In this document: in pieces, positions 24,997 through 32,486 of the stretch | Position numbering within the stretch: the stretch's first letter is position 1 | Layout: each line of letters begins with the position of its first letter | Assembly: GCA_945864085.1 (NCBI GenBank) | Contig: CAMBAD010000017.1 | Location: forward strand, 1 to 32,486 | Direction: 5' to 3' | DNA length: 32,486 bases | Origin: an uncultured Streptococcus sp. | GTDB taxonomy: Bacteria > Bacillota > Bacilli > Lactobacillales > Streptococcaceae | Made by a program: the position numbers and the translations under genes | Notes under the pieces: generated by a model | Databases searched by the model: none | The model's input: only the letters and a program-made list of their open reading frames with translations | What the model was told of the DNA's origin: nothing

Positions 24997-25494
24997 ATCA
25001 AATTAGACCAATATGAAAAAGAAGTTGTCGGTATAGCTGAAGAGATTTCCTATTATCTGCAAAAGTCAGGCGCCACTCAAGCAGATAGTCAGGATATTGC
25101 CCAAGATGTGCTGGTCAAAATTTTAGAGTCTGAGCTTATCCTTCCTTTCGAGAAATTAAGGGCCTGGCTCTATCGGTCAGCCATTCGGGCTTATATTGAC
25201 AAATACAGGCGTGATAAGCATTATCACGACCTCTTGCAAAAGGAGTTTTTCCATCAGGAGCATTTTGTCAAATTTGACGACAAATCCTACCAAGCGCTTT
25301 ACCAAGCAGTAGCAGACCTGCCTGATCGGTATCAGCTTGTTATAGACTTGTATTATTTCCAAGAAATGACGGTCAAAGAGGTAGCACATGTCCTAGGAGT
25401 GAGTCAAAACCTGGTCAAAATCCATCTCCATAGGGGACGGAAACACTTAGCAAAACGATTGAAGGAGAAGGGGTATAATTATGAAGACTTTTGA
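24997..25494 (+). CDS. ECF-like sigma-70 family RNA polymerase sigma factor with apparent AUC start
   Basis: The product is about 165 residues with region 2 (AQDVLVKILES...LRAWLYRSAIRAYIDKYRRDK) and region 4 (LPDRYQLVIDLYYFQEMTVKEVAHVLGVSQNLVKIHLHRGRKHLAKRL, a clear sigma-4 helix-turn-helix). The frame is open from an in-frame TGA just upstream, and there is no ATG, GTG or TTG until a GTG at 25108, which would remove part of region 2. An AAGGGAGGGG site ends at 24990, so the natural start is ATC at 24997 (x-K-L-D-Q-Y-E-K). Either AUC initiates here, or this allele has lost its start codon. It overlaps its membrane regulator gene by 14 bases. Confidence 0.8.
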   Translation: MKLDQYEKEVVGIAEEISYYLQKSGATQADSQDIAQDVLVKILESELILPFEKLRAWLYRSAIRAYIDKYRRDKHYHDLLQKEFFHQEHFVKFDDKSYQALYQAVADLPDRYQLVIDLYYFQEMTVKEVAHVLGVSQNLVKIHLHRGRKHLAKRLKEKGYNYEDF

Positions 25495-26461
25495 ACTTGC
25501 AGCAAAGAAAAGCAAAAGAAAGCAATTCGTAAAAACGGTTGGCTTGTCCATCTTGGGCCTGTTGGTATTAACAGGAGGGACTTTGAAGACACTGCAAATC
25601 TTGACAGCGAGGAATGCTGACAAGGTTTACTGGCAACACGAGCTCTTGTCCCGTTTCGCCTATCCAAATATAGAATATTCTACTTATTACTATAAAGCCA
25701 CAGGTATGTTTGCTGGGGCAGTACACGCTGACCGCAATAAGGATCTGGCAGGAGTGCCAGTTGCTTTCGGTGACTACGAATACCACTATGACTTTATGGG
25801 GGATTACTTTGATTTTTCCCAAGACAGTCCAGCCGAAAAAAGAGGAGCTTCCTATGATAGACAAACGTGGTCGAAACTTCCTTTGTTTTTCAATACAGAG
25901 GTCCTGTCGAGCAATAGTTTGGCCACATCGCCGACTGATGAGTTGCCACTGGTCAAGGAGATGTCCAATCAGTTAGTGGAGGTCGCGATTACCTTTGACA
26001 AGCCATATAGCTACGGAGAATTGCAGGAAATACTCCCATCAAATCTGAAACAAAACTGGTATTGGATCGGGACCCAGTCTAAAGAGGACAGCACTAATTT
26101 CCGAATCGACCAACTATTTGGACTGAAAAAAGAAGATTTGCAGCTGTATACCCACGATCCAAATCTTCCTGGTGACGCAAAGGAGTGGCAACCATTTACT
26201 TCTATGAAAAAGTTGCTTGAGTTGCCTCAACTGTCCTCATATAATAGCCACCTATCTGATGATATTAAGGCTTTCTTGGACCAATTTGGCAGTGTAGACT
26301 TTGCCAAGCAAGAAGACATTGATCGGATTGAGTTCGCTGGTGTTATCCTAACAGGCAGAGCAGAGGATTTTGCACAGCTAGAAAATGCTGACTGGATATA
26401 CGCTTCTAGCATTGGAACTTCTGTTCAAAATCAGCCGTATTACCAGCTGGAGGTTAATTAA
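25481..26461 (+). CDS. Probable membrane anti-sigma factor
   Basis: This 326-residue protein has a short basic cytoplasmic head (about residues 1-18), one transmembrane helix (VGLSILGLLVLTGGTLKTLQIL, about 20-41) and a large extracytoplasmic part. The head plus helix fits the Sigma_reg_N pattern and the C-terminal region (from about residue 165, VAITFDKPYSYGELQEILP...WYWIG, then GVILTGRAEDFAQLENADWIYASSIG) fits Sigma_reg_C-type sensor domains. Its start overlaps the sigma gene by 14 bases, the usual arrangement for a sigma and its antagonist. It presumably holds the sigma factor at the membrane until an envelope signal releases it; that signal is unknown. Confidence 0.8.
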   Translation: MKTFELAAKKSKRKQFVKTVGLSILGLLVLTGGTLKTLQILTARNADKVYWQHELLSRFAYPNIEYSTYYYKATGMFAGAVHADRNKDLAGVPVAFGDYEYHYDFMGDYFDFSQDSPAEKRGASYDRQTWSKLPLFFNTEVLSSNSLATSPTDELPLVKEMSNQLVEVAITFDKPYSYGELQEILPSNLKQNWYWIGTQSKEDSTNFRIDQLFGLKKEDLQLYTHDPNLPGDAKEWQPFTSMKKLLELPQLSSYNSHLSDDIKAFLDQFGSVDFAKQEDIDRIEFAGVILTGRAEDFAQLENADWIYASSIGTSVQNQPYYQLEVN

Positions 26462-26575
26462 ATCGGAAACAATCGAAAGCAGTTCAGTTGAGTTTGTACA
26501 GGGGAATTGAGCGGGGTATGCTACTGGAATACAATAAGAAGTATTCAAGGAAATCGTAAAAAAAATAGAAAATGC

Positions 26576-26603
26576 TTGCATTTCTGCTACAATTTGATAG
26601 AAT
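26576..26603 (+). promoter_or_regulatory. Promoter of tuf
   Basis: TTGCAT (26576-26581), 16 bp, TAGAAT (26598-26603) preceded by TGA as an extended -10. The leader is about 65 nt. Confidence 0.65.
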
Positions 26604-26675
26604 AGTAAGGTAAAGTTAGACTGTATTGCCTACTGTCTATCTATAAAATATATTTTATTGGAGGCTTTTACCAAA

Positions 26676-27872
26676 ATGGCAAAAGAAAAATACGATCGTA
26701 GTAAACCCCACGTTAACATTGGTACAATTGGACACGTTGACCACGGTAAAACTACTTTGACAGCAGCTATCACAACTGTATTGGCACGTCGCTTGCCTTC
26801 ATCAGTTAACCAACCTAAAGACTATGCGTCTATCGATGCTGCTCCAGAAGAGCGCGAGCGCGGTATCACTATCAACACTGCACACGTTGAGTACGAAACT
26901 GAAAAACGTCACTATGCTCACATCGACGCTCCAGGACACGCGGACTACGTTAAAAACATGATCACTGGTGCTGCCCAAATGGACGGTGCGATCCTTGTAG
27001 TAGCTTCAACTGACGGTCCAATGCCACAAACTCGTGAGCACATCCTTCTTTCACGTCAGGTTGGTGTTAAACACCTTATCGTCTTCATGAACAAAGTTGA
27101 CTTGGTTGACGATGAAGAATTGCTTGAGTTGGTTGAAATGGAAATCCGTGACCTTCTTTCAGAATACGATTTCCCAGGTGATGATCTTCCAGTTATCCAA
27201 GGTTCAGCTCTTAAAGCTCTTGAAGGTGACTCTAAGTACGAAGACATCGTTATGGAATTGATGAACACTGTTGATGAGTACATTCCAGAACCAGAACGTG
27301 ATACTGACAAGCCATTGCTTCTTCCAGTCGAGGACGTATTCTCAATCACTGGTCGTGGTACTGTAGCTTCAGGACGTATCGACCGTGGTACTGTTCGTGT
27401 CAACGACGAAATCGAAATCGTTGGTCTTCAAGAAGAAAAATCTAAAGCAGTTGTTACTGGTGTTGAAATGTTCCGTAAACAACTTGACGAAGGTCTTGCC
27501 GGCGATAACGTTGGTGTGCTTCTTCGTGGTGTACAACGTGACGAAATCGAACGTGGTCAAGTTATCTCTAAACCAGGTTCTATCAACCCACACACTAAAT
27601 TCAAAGGTGAAGTTTACATCCTTACTAAAGAAGAAGGTGGACGTCACACTCCATTCTTCAACAACTACCGTCCACAGTTCTACTTCCGTACAACTGACGT
27701 AACTGGTTCAATCGAATTGCCAGCAGGTACTGAAATGGTAATGCCTGGTGATAACGTTACTATCGACGTTGAATTGATCCACCCAATCGCCGTTGAACAA
27801 GGTACTACTTTCTCTATCCGTGAAGGTGGACGTACTGTTGGTTCAGGTATGGTTACAGCAATCGAAGCTTAA
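26676..27872 (+). CDS. tuf: Translation elongation factor Tu
   Basis: EF-Tu delivers aminoacyl-tRNA to the ribosomal A site as a GTPase. The 398-residue protein has G1 GHVDHGKTT, the switch I RGITI, DxPGHADY (DAPGHADY), NKVD, and domains 2 and 3 ending SGMVTAIEA. The start ATG 26676 ([12 protein letters not shown]) follows GGAGG at a slightly long 11-base spacing; the upstream in-frame ATG at 26658 overlaps that site. Codon use is strongly biased to a small codon set, as expected for one of the most abundant proteins. It is monocistronic. Confidence 0.99.
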   Translation: MAKEKYDRSKPHVNIGTIGHVDHGKTTLTAAITTVLARRLPSSVNQPKDYASIDAAPEERERGITINTAHVEYETEKRHYAHIDAPGHADYVKNMITGAAQMDGAILVVASTDGPMPQTREHILLSRQVGVKHLIVFMNKVDLVDDEELLELVEMEIRDLLSEYDFPGDDLPVIQGSALKALEGDSKYEDIVMELMNTVDEYIPEPERDTDKPLLLPVEDVFSITGRGTVASGRIDRGTVRVNDEIEIVGLQEEKSKAVVTGVEMFRKQLDEGLAGDNVGVLLRGVQRDEIERGQVISKPGSINPHTKFKGEVYILTKEEGGRHTPFFNNYRPQFYFRTTDVTGSIELPAGTEMVMPGDNVTIDVELIHPIAVEQGTTFSIREGGRTVGSGMVTAIEA

Positions 27873-27923
27873 TTCGATTGAGTTCCCAGAAATAACAATT
27901 TAAGTCAGACAACTTAACATTGG

Positions 27924-27953
27924 ACCCCACTAGCCTCGGCTAGTGGGGTTTTC
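27924..27953 (+). terminator. Terminator of tuf
   Basis: A perfect 12-bp stem (ACCCCACTAGCC with its complement) and two-base apical spacer, followed by TTTTCT. Confidence 0.95.
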
Positions 27954-28064
27954 TAATATGACAGGCATGTCGTACATCAGAAGTGTAGGTCCTCCGTGGG
28001 TACCTGCTACCGATGAAACCAGTAGCGATTCACAAGTCTGACTATCGTGAGGTAGTGGATTAAA

Positions 28065-28114
28065 GGGAGCGGAGAAGAACTCTTCTTGGATTGGTCGAGT
28101 TCTGTCCCACTCCC
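28065..28114 (-). terminator. Possible terminator of the zinc-ribbon / XRE operon
   Basis: GGGAG and CTCCC with inner GAACTC/GAGTTC form an interrupted hairpin just past the stop at 28127; on the minus strand it is followed by TTTAATCC. The 27955-28064 stretch shows a small GCTAC/GTAGC hairpin but no gene. Confidence 0.5.
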
Positions 28115-28126
28115 TTGTTGCCTTTT

Positions 28127-28318
28127 CTACAATTTTTCAGGTTCATTGATAAAGGAACGGACCACGGTGCCGCAAGATTTGCAGATGTCATGATAAAGGG
28201 TTTGACCGTTAAAGGCCATTTTTTTATTCGCAGGAGTTACGCTAGCATAGCCGTGGGGCTGTTTACATAGGACGGTATCGGAAGCTCCGCAATAGGAGCA
28301 AGTCATGGTTTTAGTCAT
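28127..28318 (-). CDS. Small zinc-ribbon protein, 63 residues
   Basis: The protein has two CxxC pairs (Cys7/Cys10 and Cys46/Cys49), forming a four-cysteine zinc ribbon with about 35 residues between the knuckles. I do not recognise a named family; such small ribbons often bind nucleic acid or a partner protein. The start ATG at 28318 follows AAAGGAGG; the in-frame extension upstream lies inside the XRE gene and is rejected. It overlaps the XRE gene by eight bases and is the last gene of a three-gene operon. Confidence 0.8.
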   Translation of the reverse strand: MTKTMTCSYCGASDTVLCKQPHGYASVTPANKKMAFNGQTLYHDICKSCGTVVRSFINEPEKL

Positions 28319-28529
28319 TTTCTGCCTCCTTTTTGAGTTGAAAAAGTTCTTCGACATGGCAGTCAAAAATTTCCGCAATTTTCAAGGCCATCTCGAGAGA
28401 GGGATTGTAGCGATTGTTTTCCAGGTGGACAATGGTTTCCCGACGGACACGGACCAGTTGGGCCAGTTCCTGTTGGCTGATTTTCTTTGCTTTTCGGTAT
28501 TCTTTGAGATTGGTGATGATATTGGCCAT
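28311..28529 (-). CDS. XRE/Cro-type helix-turn-helix regulator
   Basis: This 72-residue protein is a single HTH_3 domain: NLKEYRKAKKISQQELAQLVRVRRETIVHLENNRYNPSLEMALKIAEIFDCHVEELFQL. It resembles the small YozG/PlsR-type regulators often found next to membrane proteins. The start ATG at 28529 follows GAGAGGTGG, one base after the stop of the membrane gene; the longer in-frame reading is rejected. Repeated AAAATGTTA boxes near the operon promoter are candidate autoregulatory sites. Confidence 0.92.
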   Translation of the reverse strand: MANIITNLKEYRKAKKISQQELAQLVRVRRETIVHLENNRYNPSLEMALKIAEIFDCHVEELFQLKKEAEND

Positions 28530-28530
28530 C

Positions 28531-29103
28531 TTAACCACCTCTCTTTTCAAAGAAGAAAAAGGCAAAGTCAAAGGCGAGAATCATAGTGGCGCTGAAAATC
28601 AGAATCATACCAGCCGTGAGAGTGAAGGGCTGGAAGAAGGTAATGATAGTAAGAATCATTAGGCTGAGAAGGACAAGGCACAGGCTTAGGCAAGCGGCCT
28701 TGGCCAGATTGGTATAGAAGCGATCGTCTGGCTTCTCGTCCACCTTTTTAAAAGCAAAATAGAGGAAGAAAGCCATCAACAAGAAGAGTCCAAATCCTAG
28801 GAAGACATCCTTGATCCAGCTGGGATTTGTAGCGGGAGTGATGACCCAAATGCCTTTACTATAGATTCCCATAGCGGCTAAGAGTGTCACCGTATAGATT
28901 TTTTCAGACAAACCAAAATAGGAGGGCTCATCTGGGTCTGGCTTGGGAAGTTTAGAAATGAAGAGGAAGATGAGAAGCAGGTAGATCAGAAAGCCAGTAA
29001 AGATGCAATTTTTTATCCATGCCGGATCAGAAGCAGGGGTCAGAAACCAGATAGCCCCAGTTAAGATGAGGGAGGCCAGAGGCCAAGAGTATTTTTTAAG
29101 CAT
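28531..29103 (-). CDS. Membrane protein with an internal repeat
   Basis: This 190-residue protein has about six transmembrane helices and no family I recognise. It contains a tandem duplication: WFLTPASDPAWIKNCIFTGFLIYLL in the first half and WVITPATNPSWIKDVFLGFGLFLL in the second, each followed by a hydrophobic helix and a short charged, proline- or aspartate-rich loop. It is the first gene of an operon with an XRE regulator one base downstream and a zinc-ribbon protein. The ATG at 29103 is chosen because AAAGG lies nine bases before it and abuts the alternative ATG at 29112. It may act as a sensor or modulator for the regulator. Confidence 0.75.
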   Translation of the reverse strand: MLKKYSWPLASLILTGAIWFLTPASDPAWIKNCIFTGFLIYLLLIFLFISKLPKPDPDEPSYFGLSEKIYTVTLLAAMGIYSKGIWVITPATNPSWIKDVFLGFGLFLLMAFFLYFAFKKVDEKPDDRFYTNLAKAACLSLCLVLLSLMILTIITFFQPFTLTAGMILIFSATMILAFDFAFFFFEKRGG

Positions 29104-29152
29104 GAGAATCATCCTTTATTATTTTTTGAGCTAGCTTCAATTCGTCATTTTT

Positions 29153-29243
29153 AAAATGTTATTTATTTCTAACTTTTTGTGTTATAAATATATCATAATC
29201 GCAAAACCCTGTCAAGCAAAATGTTAATTTTTTATAACATTTT
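29153..29243. promoter_or_regulatory. Three AAAATGTTA boxes, candidate XRE operators
   Basis: AAAATGTTA occurs at 29153-29161 and 29218-29226, and as its complement TAACATTTT at 29235-29243. The last two form a perfect nine-bp inverted repeat immediately upstream of the -35; the first is in the leader. This fits autoregulation by the operon's XRE protein; inferred. Confidence 0.5.
29187..29215 (-). promoter_or_regulatory. Promoter of the membrane protein / XRE / zinc-ribbon operon
   Basis: On the minus strand TTGACA (29215-29210), a 17-bp spacer and TATATT (29192-29187, extended TGA) form a near-consensus promoter. The leader is about 75 nt. Confidence 0.85.
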
Positions 29244-29365
29244 ACAACGTGGGAAGAATTATTGTCATCAATGTGCTGCTAGAGGACTAATTTAACTTTC
29301 AATGATTCCCAGAGACTTTTATCAGTATTTCTTATAATTGGCTTTAATTATAGATGAAACTATGC

Positions 29366-29371
29366 TATAAT
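29366..29371 (+). promoter_or_regulatory. -10 box of the tpiA promoter
   Basis: Extended -10 TGCTATAAT about 35 bases before the tpiA start; the -35 at 17 bp (TTTAAT) is poor. Confidence 0.6.
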
Positions 29372-29382
29372 GGAGTTTGTAA

Positions 29383-30159
<777 letters not shown>

Positions 30160-30222
30160 GAAGTAAGCTGATAACTGTATTGACTGGTCTTGTGCTGGTC
30201 TTACTAAAATAAGAAGTTACTG

Positions 30223-30262
30223 ATACCAGCCGTTAGGAAAACTTCTAGCGGCTGGTATTTTT
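30223..30262 (+). terminator. Terminator of tpiA
   Basis: ATACCAGCCGTTAG pairs with CTAGCGGCTGGTAT (one G-T) around an eight-base loop, followed by TTTTTATA. Confidence 0.9.
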
Positions 30263-30602
30263 ATAATCATTTGTACTATCTTTATATTCCGTGATACTCA
30301 TAACTAGCAGGATTACAAGGGTTGCTTGTTATATATATTATGGACAACCATTATATAATAGCTTTGTTTTTATGCAAAAAACGAACAATCCAGGCGCAAG
30401 TCAGCAGTAGAATGCTATTTTTGATTTTATATGAATAGTAGTAAACATCAAATCTTGGTAAGAAATGAAGAACTGAAGTTCGCCAAGGCTAGTTAACATA
30501 GTAGCAATTTGAATGTTGAAGAGTATTGCTGCGCCCTGCGCAAGGCAGTCGGATTTTCTAGCTAATTTTAGCTCATTTCATAACTTGGAGTGAGCGTAAT
30601 AT
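30263..30602. other. Non-coding spacer upstream of the adhesin gene
   Basis: No gene is supported. The stretch contains a diverged partial copy (about 30469-30525) of the 9100-9201 repeat in opposite orientation, sharing GAACTGAAGTTC and the end AAGAGTA. A box TTAGCTCA (30568-30575) is the inverted match of TGAGCTAA (30604-30611), which overlaps the -35 of the next promoter. Confidence 0.5.
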
Positions 30603-30631
30603 TTGAGCTAATTTAGCGAGTATGTTACAAT
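30603..30631 (+). promoter_or_regulatory. Promoter of the adhesin gene
   Basis: TTGAGC (30603-30608), 17 bp, extended -10 TGTTACAAT (TACAAT 30626-30631). The leader is about 50 nt and ends in AAAAGGAG. The -35 lies inside one arm of an eight-bp inverted repeat (TTAGCTCA / TGAGCTAA), a possible operator. Confidence 0.7.
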
Positions 30632-30685
30632 ATAAGGCGTTTTATTGCTTTGATAAATAAAAGTGATTATGAAAAGGAGCAAAAA

Positions 30686-32486
30686 ATGAATATCAAAAAA
30701 TGGGTATGGCTTCTATTGTTACCTATTCTCATGATACTAGGTGGGAAGATGGGGGCAGAGACCGTTCAAGCCCAAACCTTGTCTAATGCAATCACCGAAG
30801 TGAAATTGTGGGATTCAGCAAACTTACGTGAGGCCACTCTTATTGACGGTGTCTATCAGCTGAATGAAGGTGGAAAGTACAGTTATTTTATCAACTTTGA
30901 CTTATCCCACTATGGCTCTAACTTGCAAGATGGGGATGTCTTTACCTTTACCGTTCCAGAGGGGACAACGATTGGAAATGGGACAACTTTTCCTTTGACA
31001 GACAAGGACACCCAGGTCCAATTAGCTGTCCTTAGCATGACCTCAAATGGTGCAGGCAAAGGTGGCTTGGTTACTGTTAGACTGCAGAACTTGGCGGATT
31101 TTTACGCGAAGACTGTAGCTACGGGAGTGAAGGGCAGCTTCTTCTTTGATTTTGAAACTGCTACAGTAGGGGCCAATATGTCTTGGCCTTATGAGACTTC
31201 CGAACTGGCCAATCCCCTGACCCACTTGGTGACAGTAAAAGCCAAGCTGCCTCCAGGAACAATCAATACTGCTGGGGAGAACTATGCTAAGATTGGTGGT
31301 GCTATTCTCAATAAACCTTATAATTCAGCTGTATTGGGTAAGCAAGGCAACTATATCCATTCGTGGACTGTTCGTATCAATACCCAGCAGAAAAGCTATT
31401 CGAGTCCTATCATCATAACGGATGTCATACCTGACAGCAGTGCGCCAATGCAGTTTATCCCAGAGACCTTTATTCTTCGCTCGGGCTCGTTTACAAACAG
31501 TTTGTCTTCTATTTCAAATGCAAAAATTTTGAAATTGGGTACGGATTATACGGTCACTTTTAATGCGACCTACACAGAGTTTACTCTCACCATTCCAAAC
31601 CCAGGCAATAGCGCATTTATGCTCAGCTATAGCACAACCTCTCCAGAAGATGGTTCTATCGTAGCCAATACGGTCAAGATGGAAGTTGATGGGCAGTTGC
31701 TTCCTCAAAATGAAATTCGTCCAAATACATTTGAACATTATATCGAGCGCTCTAGCCAAATCACCTCAGGCGGGATTATCACGGCAGATATTAGTCGTAG
31801 TTTGGTCCTATACAAACAGGACTCTGTGACTGGTCAGTTGTTGCCAGGGGCAATTTTCAAGGTAACAGCCCCGAGCGGCGAGGAATTTATTTTAAATCCT
31901 ACCGATGCCAAAGGGCGAACAGCGACCAAGGTCTTTACCAAGGATGAAATTGTTGGGGAGTTTACGGTTACAGAGATAGTTGCTCCGCTGGGTTACGTTA
32001 TCGATCCAACACCATTTAAGGTAACCATTGATGCAGATGGTACGGTTAAGACGGTAAAAAATACCAAGAATCCGAATGCTAAGACTAGCCTTCAGATTAC
32101 AAAAAATTGGGATGACGCCAACAACCAAGATGGCAAGCGTCCAGCCTCAATTACTGTTGATATTTTTGCCAATGGTACACAGTTAACGGATAAAACCTTG
32201 ACAATGACTGGTTCTGCAACAGACGTGAGTTGGACTGGTCAAGTAACGGAGTTGCCAGTATTTGATGCCGCAGGTCAGTTGATTACCTACACTATTTCTG
32301 AGGGACAAGTCAGTGGCTACGAGGCTCCGGTCATCGATCAAGATACCCGTACAATTACTAATAAATACACACCAGAGTTGATTAATTTTACTGTTACCAA
32401 GACTTGGAAAGATGCCAACGACCAAGATGGTAAGCGTCCCTTGAGTGTTAACTTTACACTCTACAAAGAAGTTAATGGTCAGAAGA
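30686..32486 (+). CDS. Cna_B-domain surface adhesin / pilus-type protein, 3' end outside the window
   Basis: The frame is open for 600 codons to the window edge. A signal peptide (basic start, hydrophobic WLLLLPILMILGG, cleavage near AQ at 29-30) leads to a long beta-rich region (about 30-370) resembling collagen-binding / Ig-like adhesin domains, with a TWxx and SxxxFxFxVP style. Then comes a SpaA/prealbumin-like domain (about 373-465: VLYKQDSVTGQLLPGAIF ... GEFTVTEIVAPLGY), a Cna_B domain (466-560) and the start of a second (from about 564); both begin with a TKxWxDANxQDGKRP motif. The lysines and the NKYTPE asparagine fit intramolecular isopeptide bonds. An LPXTG anchor is expected beyond the edge. 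In S. suis a sortase-pilus cluster is a likely setting; that is recall, not shown. Confidence 0.88.
   Translation, partial: MNIKKWVWLLLLPILMILGGKMGAETVQAQTLSNAITEVKLWDSANLREATLIDGVYQLNEGGKYSYFINFDLSHYGSNLQDGDVFTFTVPEGTTIGNGTTFPLTDKDTQVQLAVLSMTSNGAGKGGLVTVRLQNLADFYAKTVATGVKGSFFFDFETATVGANMSWPYETSELANPLTHLVTVKAKLPPGTINTAGENYAKIGGAILNKPYNSAVLGKQGNYIHSWTVRINTQQKSYSSPIIITDVIPDSSAPMQFIPETFILRSGSFTNSLSSISNAKILKLGTDYTVTFNATYTEFTLTIPNPGNSAFMLSYSTTSPEDGSIVANTVKMEVDGQLLPQNEIRPNTFEHYIERSSQITSGGIITADISRSLVLYKQDSVTGQLLPGAIFKVTAPSGEEFILNPTDAKGRTATKVFTKDEIVGEFTVTEIVAPLGYVIDPTPFKVTIDADGTVKTVKNTKNPNAKTSLQITKNWDDANNQDGKRPASITVDIFANGTQLTDKTLTMTGSATDVSWTGQVTELPVFDAAGQLITYTISEGQVSGYEAPVIDQDTRTITNKYTPELINFTVTKTWKDANDQDGKRPLSVNFTLYKEVNGQK

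Noticed and set aside
24978..25016. Short ORF (ATG at 24978) as leader or frameshifted start of the sigma factor
   Set aside because: It encodes only 12 codons in another frame and lies before the strong ribosome site, which is placed for the ATC at 24997.
25108..25494. Sigma factor starting at GTG 25108
   Set aside because: It would lose the beginning of region 2 and has no ribosome site, whereas the ATC at 24997 has an excellent one.

Overview
The window looks like a chromosomal segment of a low-GC Gram-positive coccus, most likely Streptococcus suis or a close relative. The support is low-GC Firmicute promoters and ribosome sites, streptococcal-type proteins (MntE, ThiT, an FtsW/ppc/tuf/tpiA block) and a pilus-type surface gene starting at the right edge. 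The species name is an inference from gene content and recall. Most of the window is core housekeeping DNA broken up by small repeat-rich intergenic spacers.

Layout. 1-2.7 kb: a repeat fragment, an FAD oxidoreductase (-), then an SGNH hydrolase and a signal-peptidase-like protein (+) whose catalytic lysine position is serine. 2.9-4.6 kb: an esterase plus a 42-residue membrane protein (-), divergent from a TetR regulator with four TGTAACA boxes between them. 4.7-9.1 kb: glmS, then a polar amino acid ABC transporter (permease, ATPase, lipoprotein). 9.1-12.1 kb: an inverted-repeat element, mntE (-), and a split ThrE-type exporter (-). 12.2-14.05 kb: a DUF1304 protein, a broken GNAT gene, two small overlapping hypothetical genes that resemble each other, and a three-copy 113-bp tandem repeat abutting the 3' end of lysS. 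14-18.5 kb (-): lysS, a DUF368/YbaK/phosphatase operon, and thiT under a TPP riboswitch. 18.5-20.4 kb: a GH25 muramidase (-), then an ECF S-component overlapping a DUF4430 lipoprotein (+). 20.6-27.9 kb (+): ftsW-like gene, ppc, an ECF-type sigma factor with its membrane regulator, and tuf. 28.1-29.1 kb (-): a membrane protein/XRE/zinc-ribbon operon. 29.4-32.5 kb (+): tpiA, a 526-base spacer, and a large secreted Cna_B adhesin truncated by the window edge.

The most unusual points are: (i) an ECF sigma/anti-sigma pair whose only well-placed start codon is AUC, behind a sigma-M-like promoter that suggests autoregulation; (ii) a signal peptidase I homologue without the dyad lysine; (iii) two genes (250-1359 and 18562-19416) with no Shine-Dalgarno and a -10 box 7-8 nt before the ATG, suggesting leaderless mRNAs; (iv) the lysS-tail tandem repeat; (v) four copies of a small element with terminal inverted repeats beginning GAACCTGTATTCACA. 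All promoter, operator and folding calls were made by eye.
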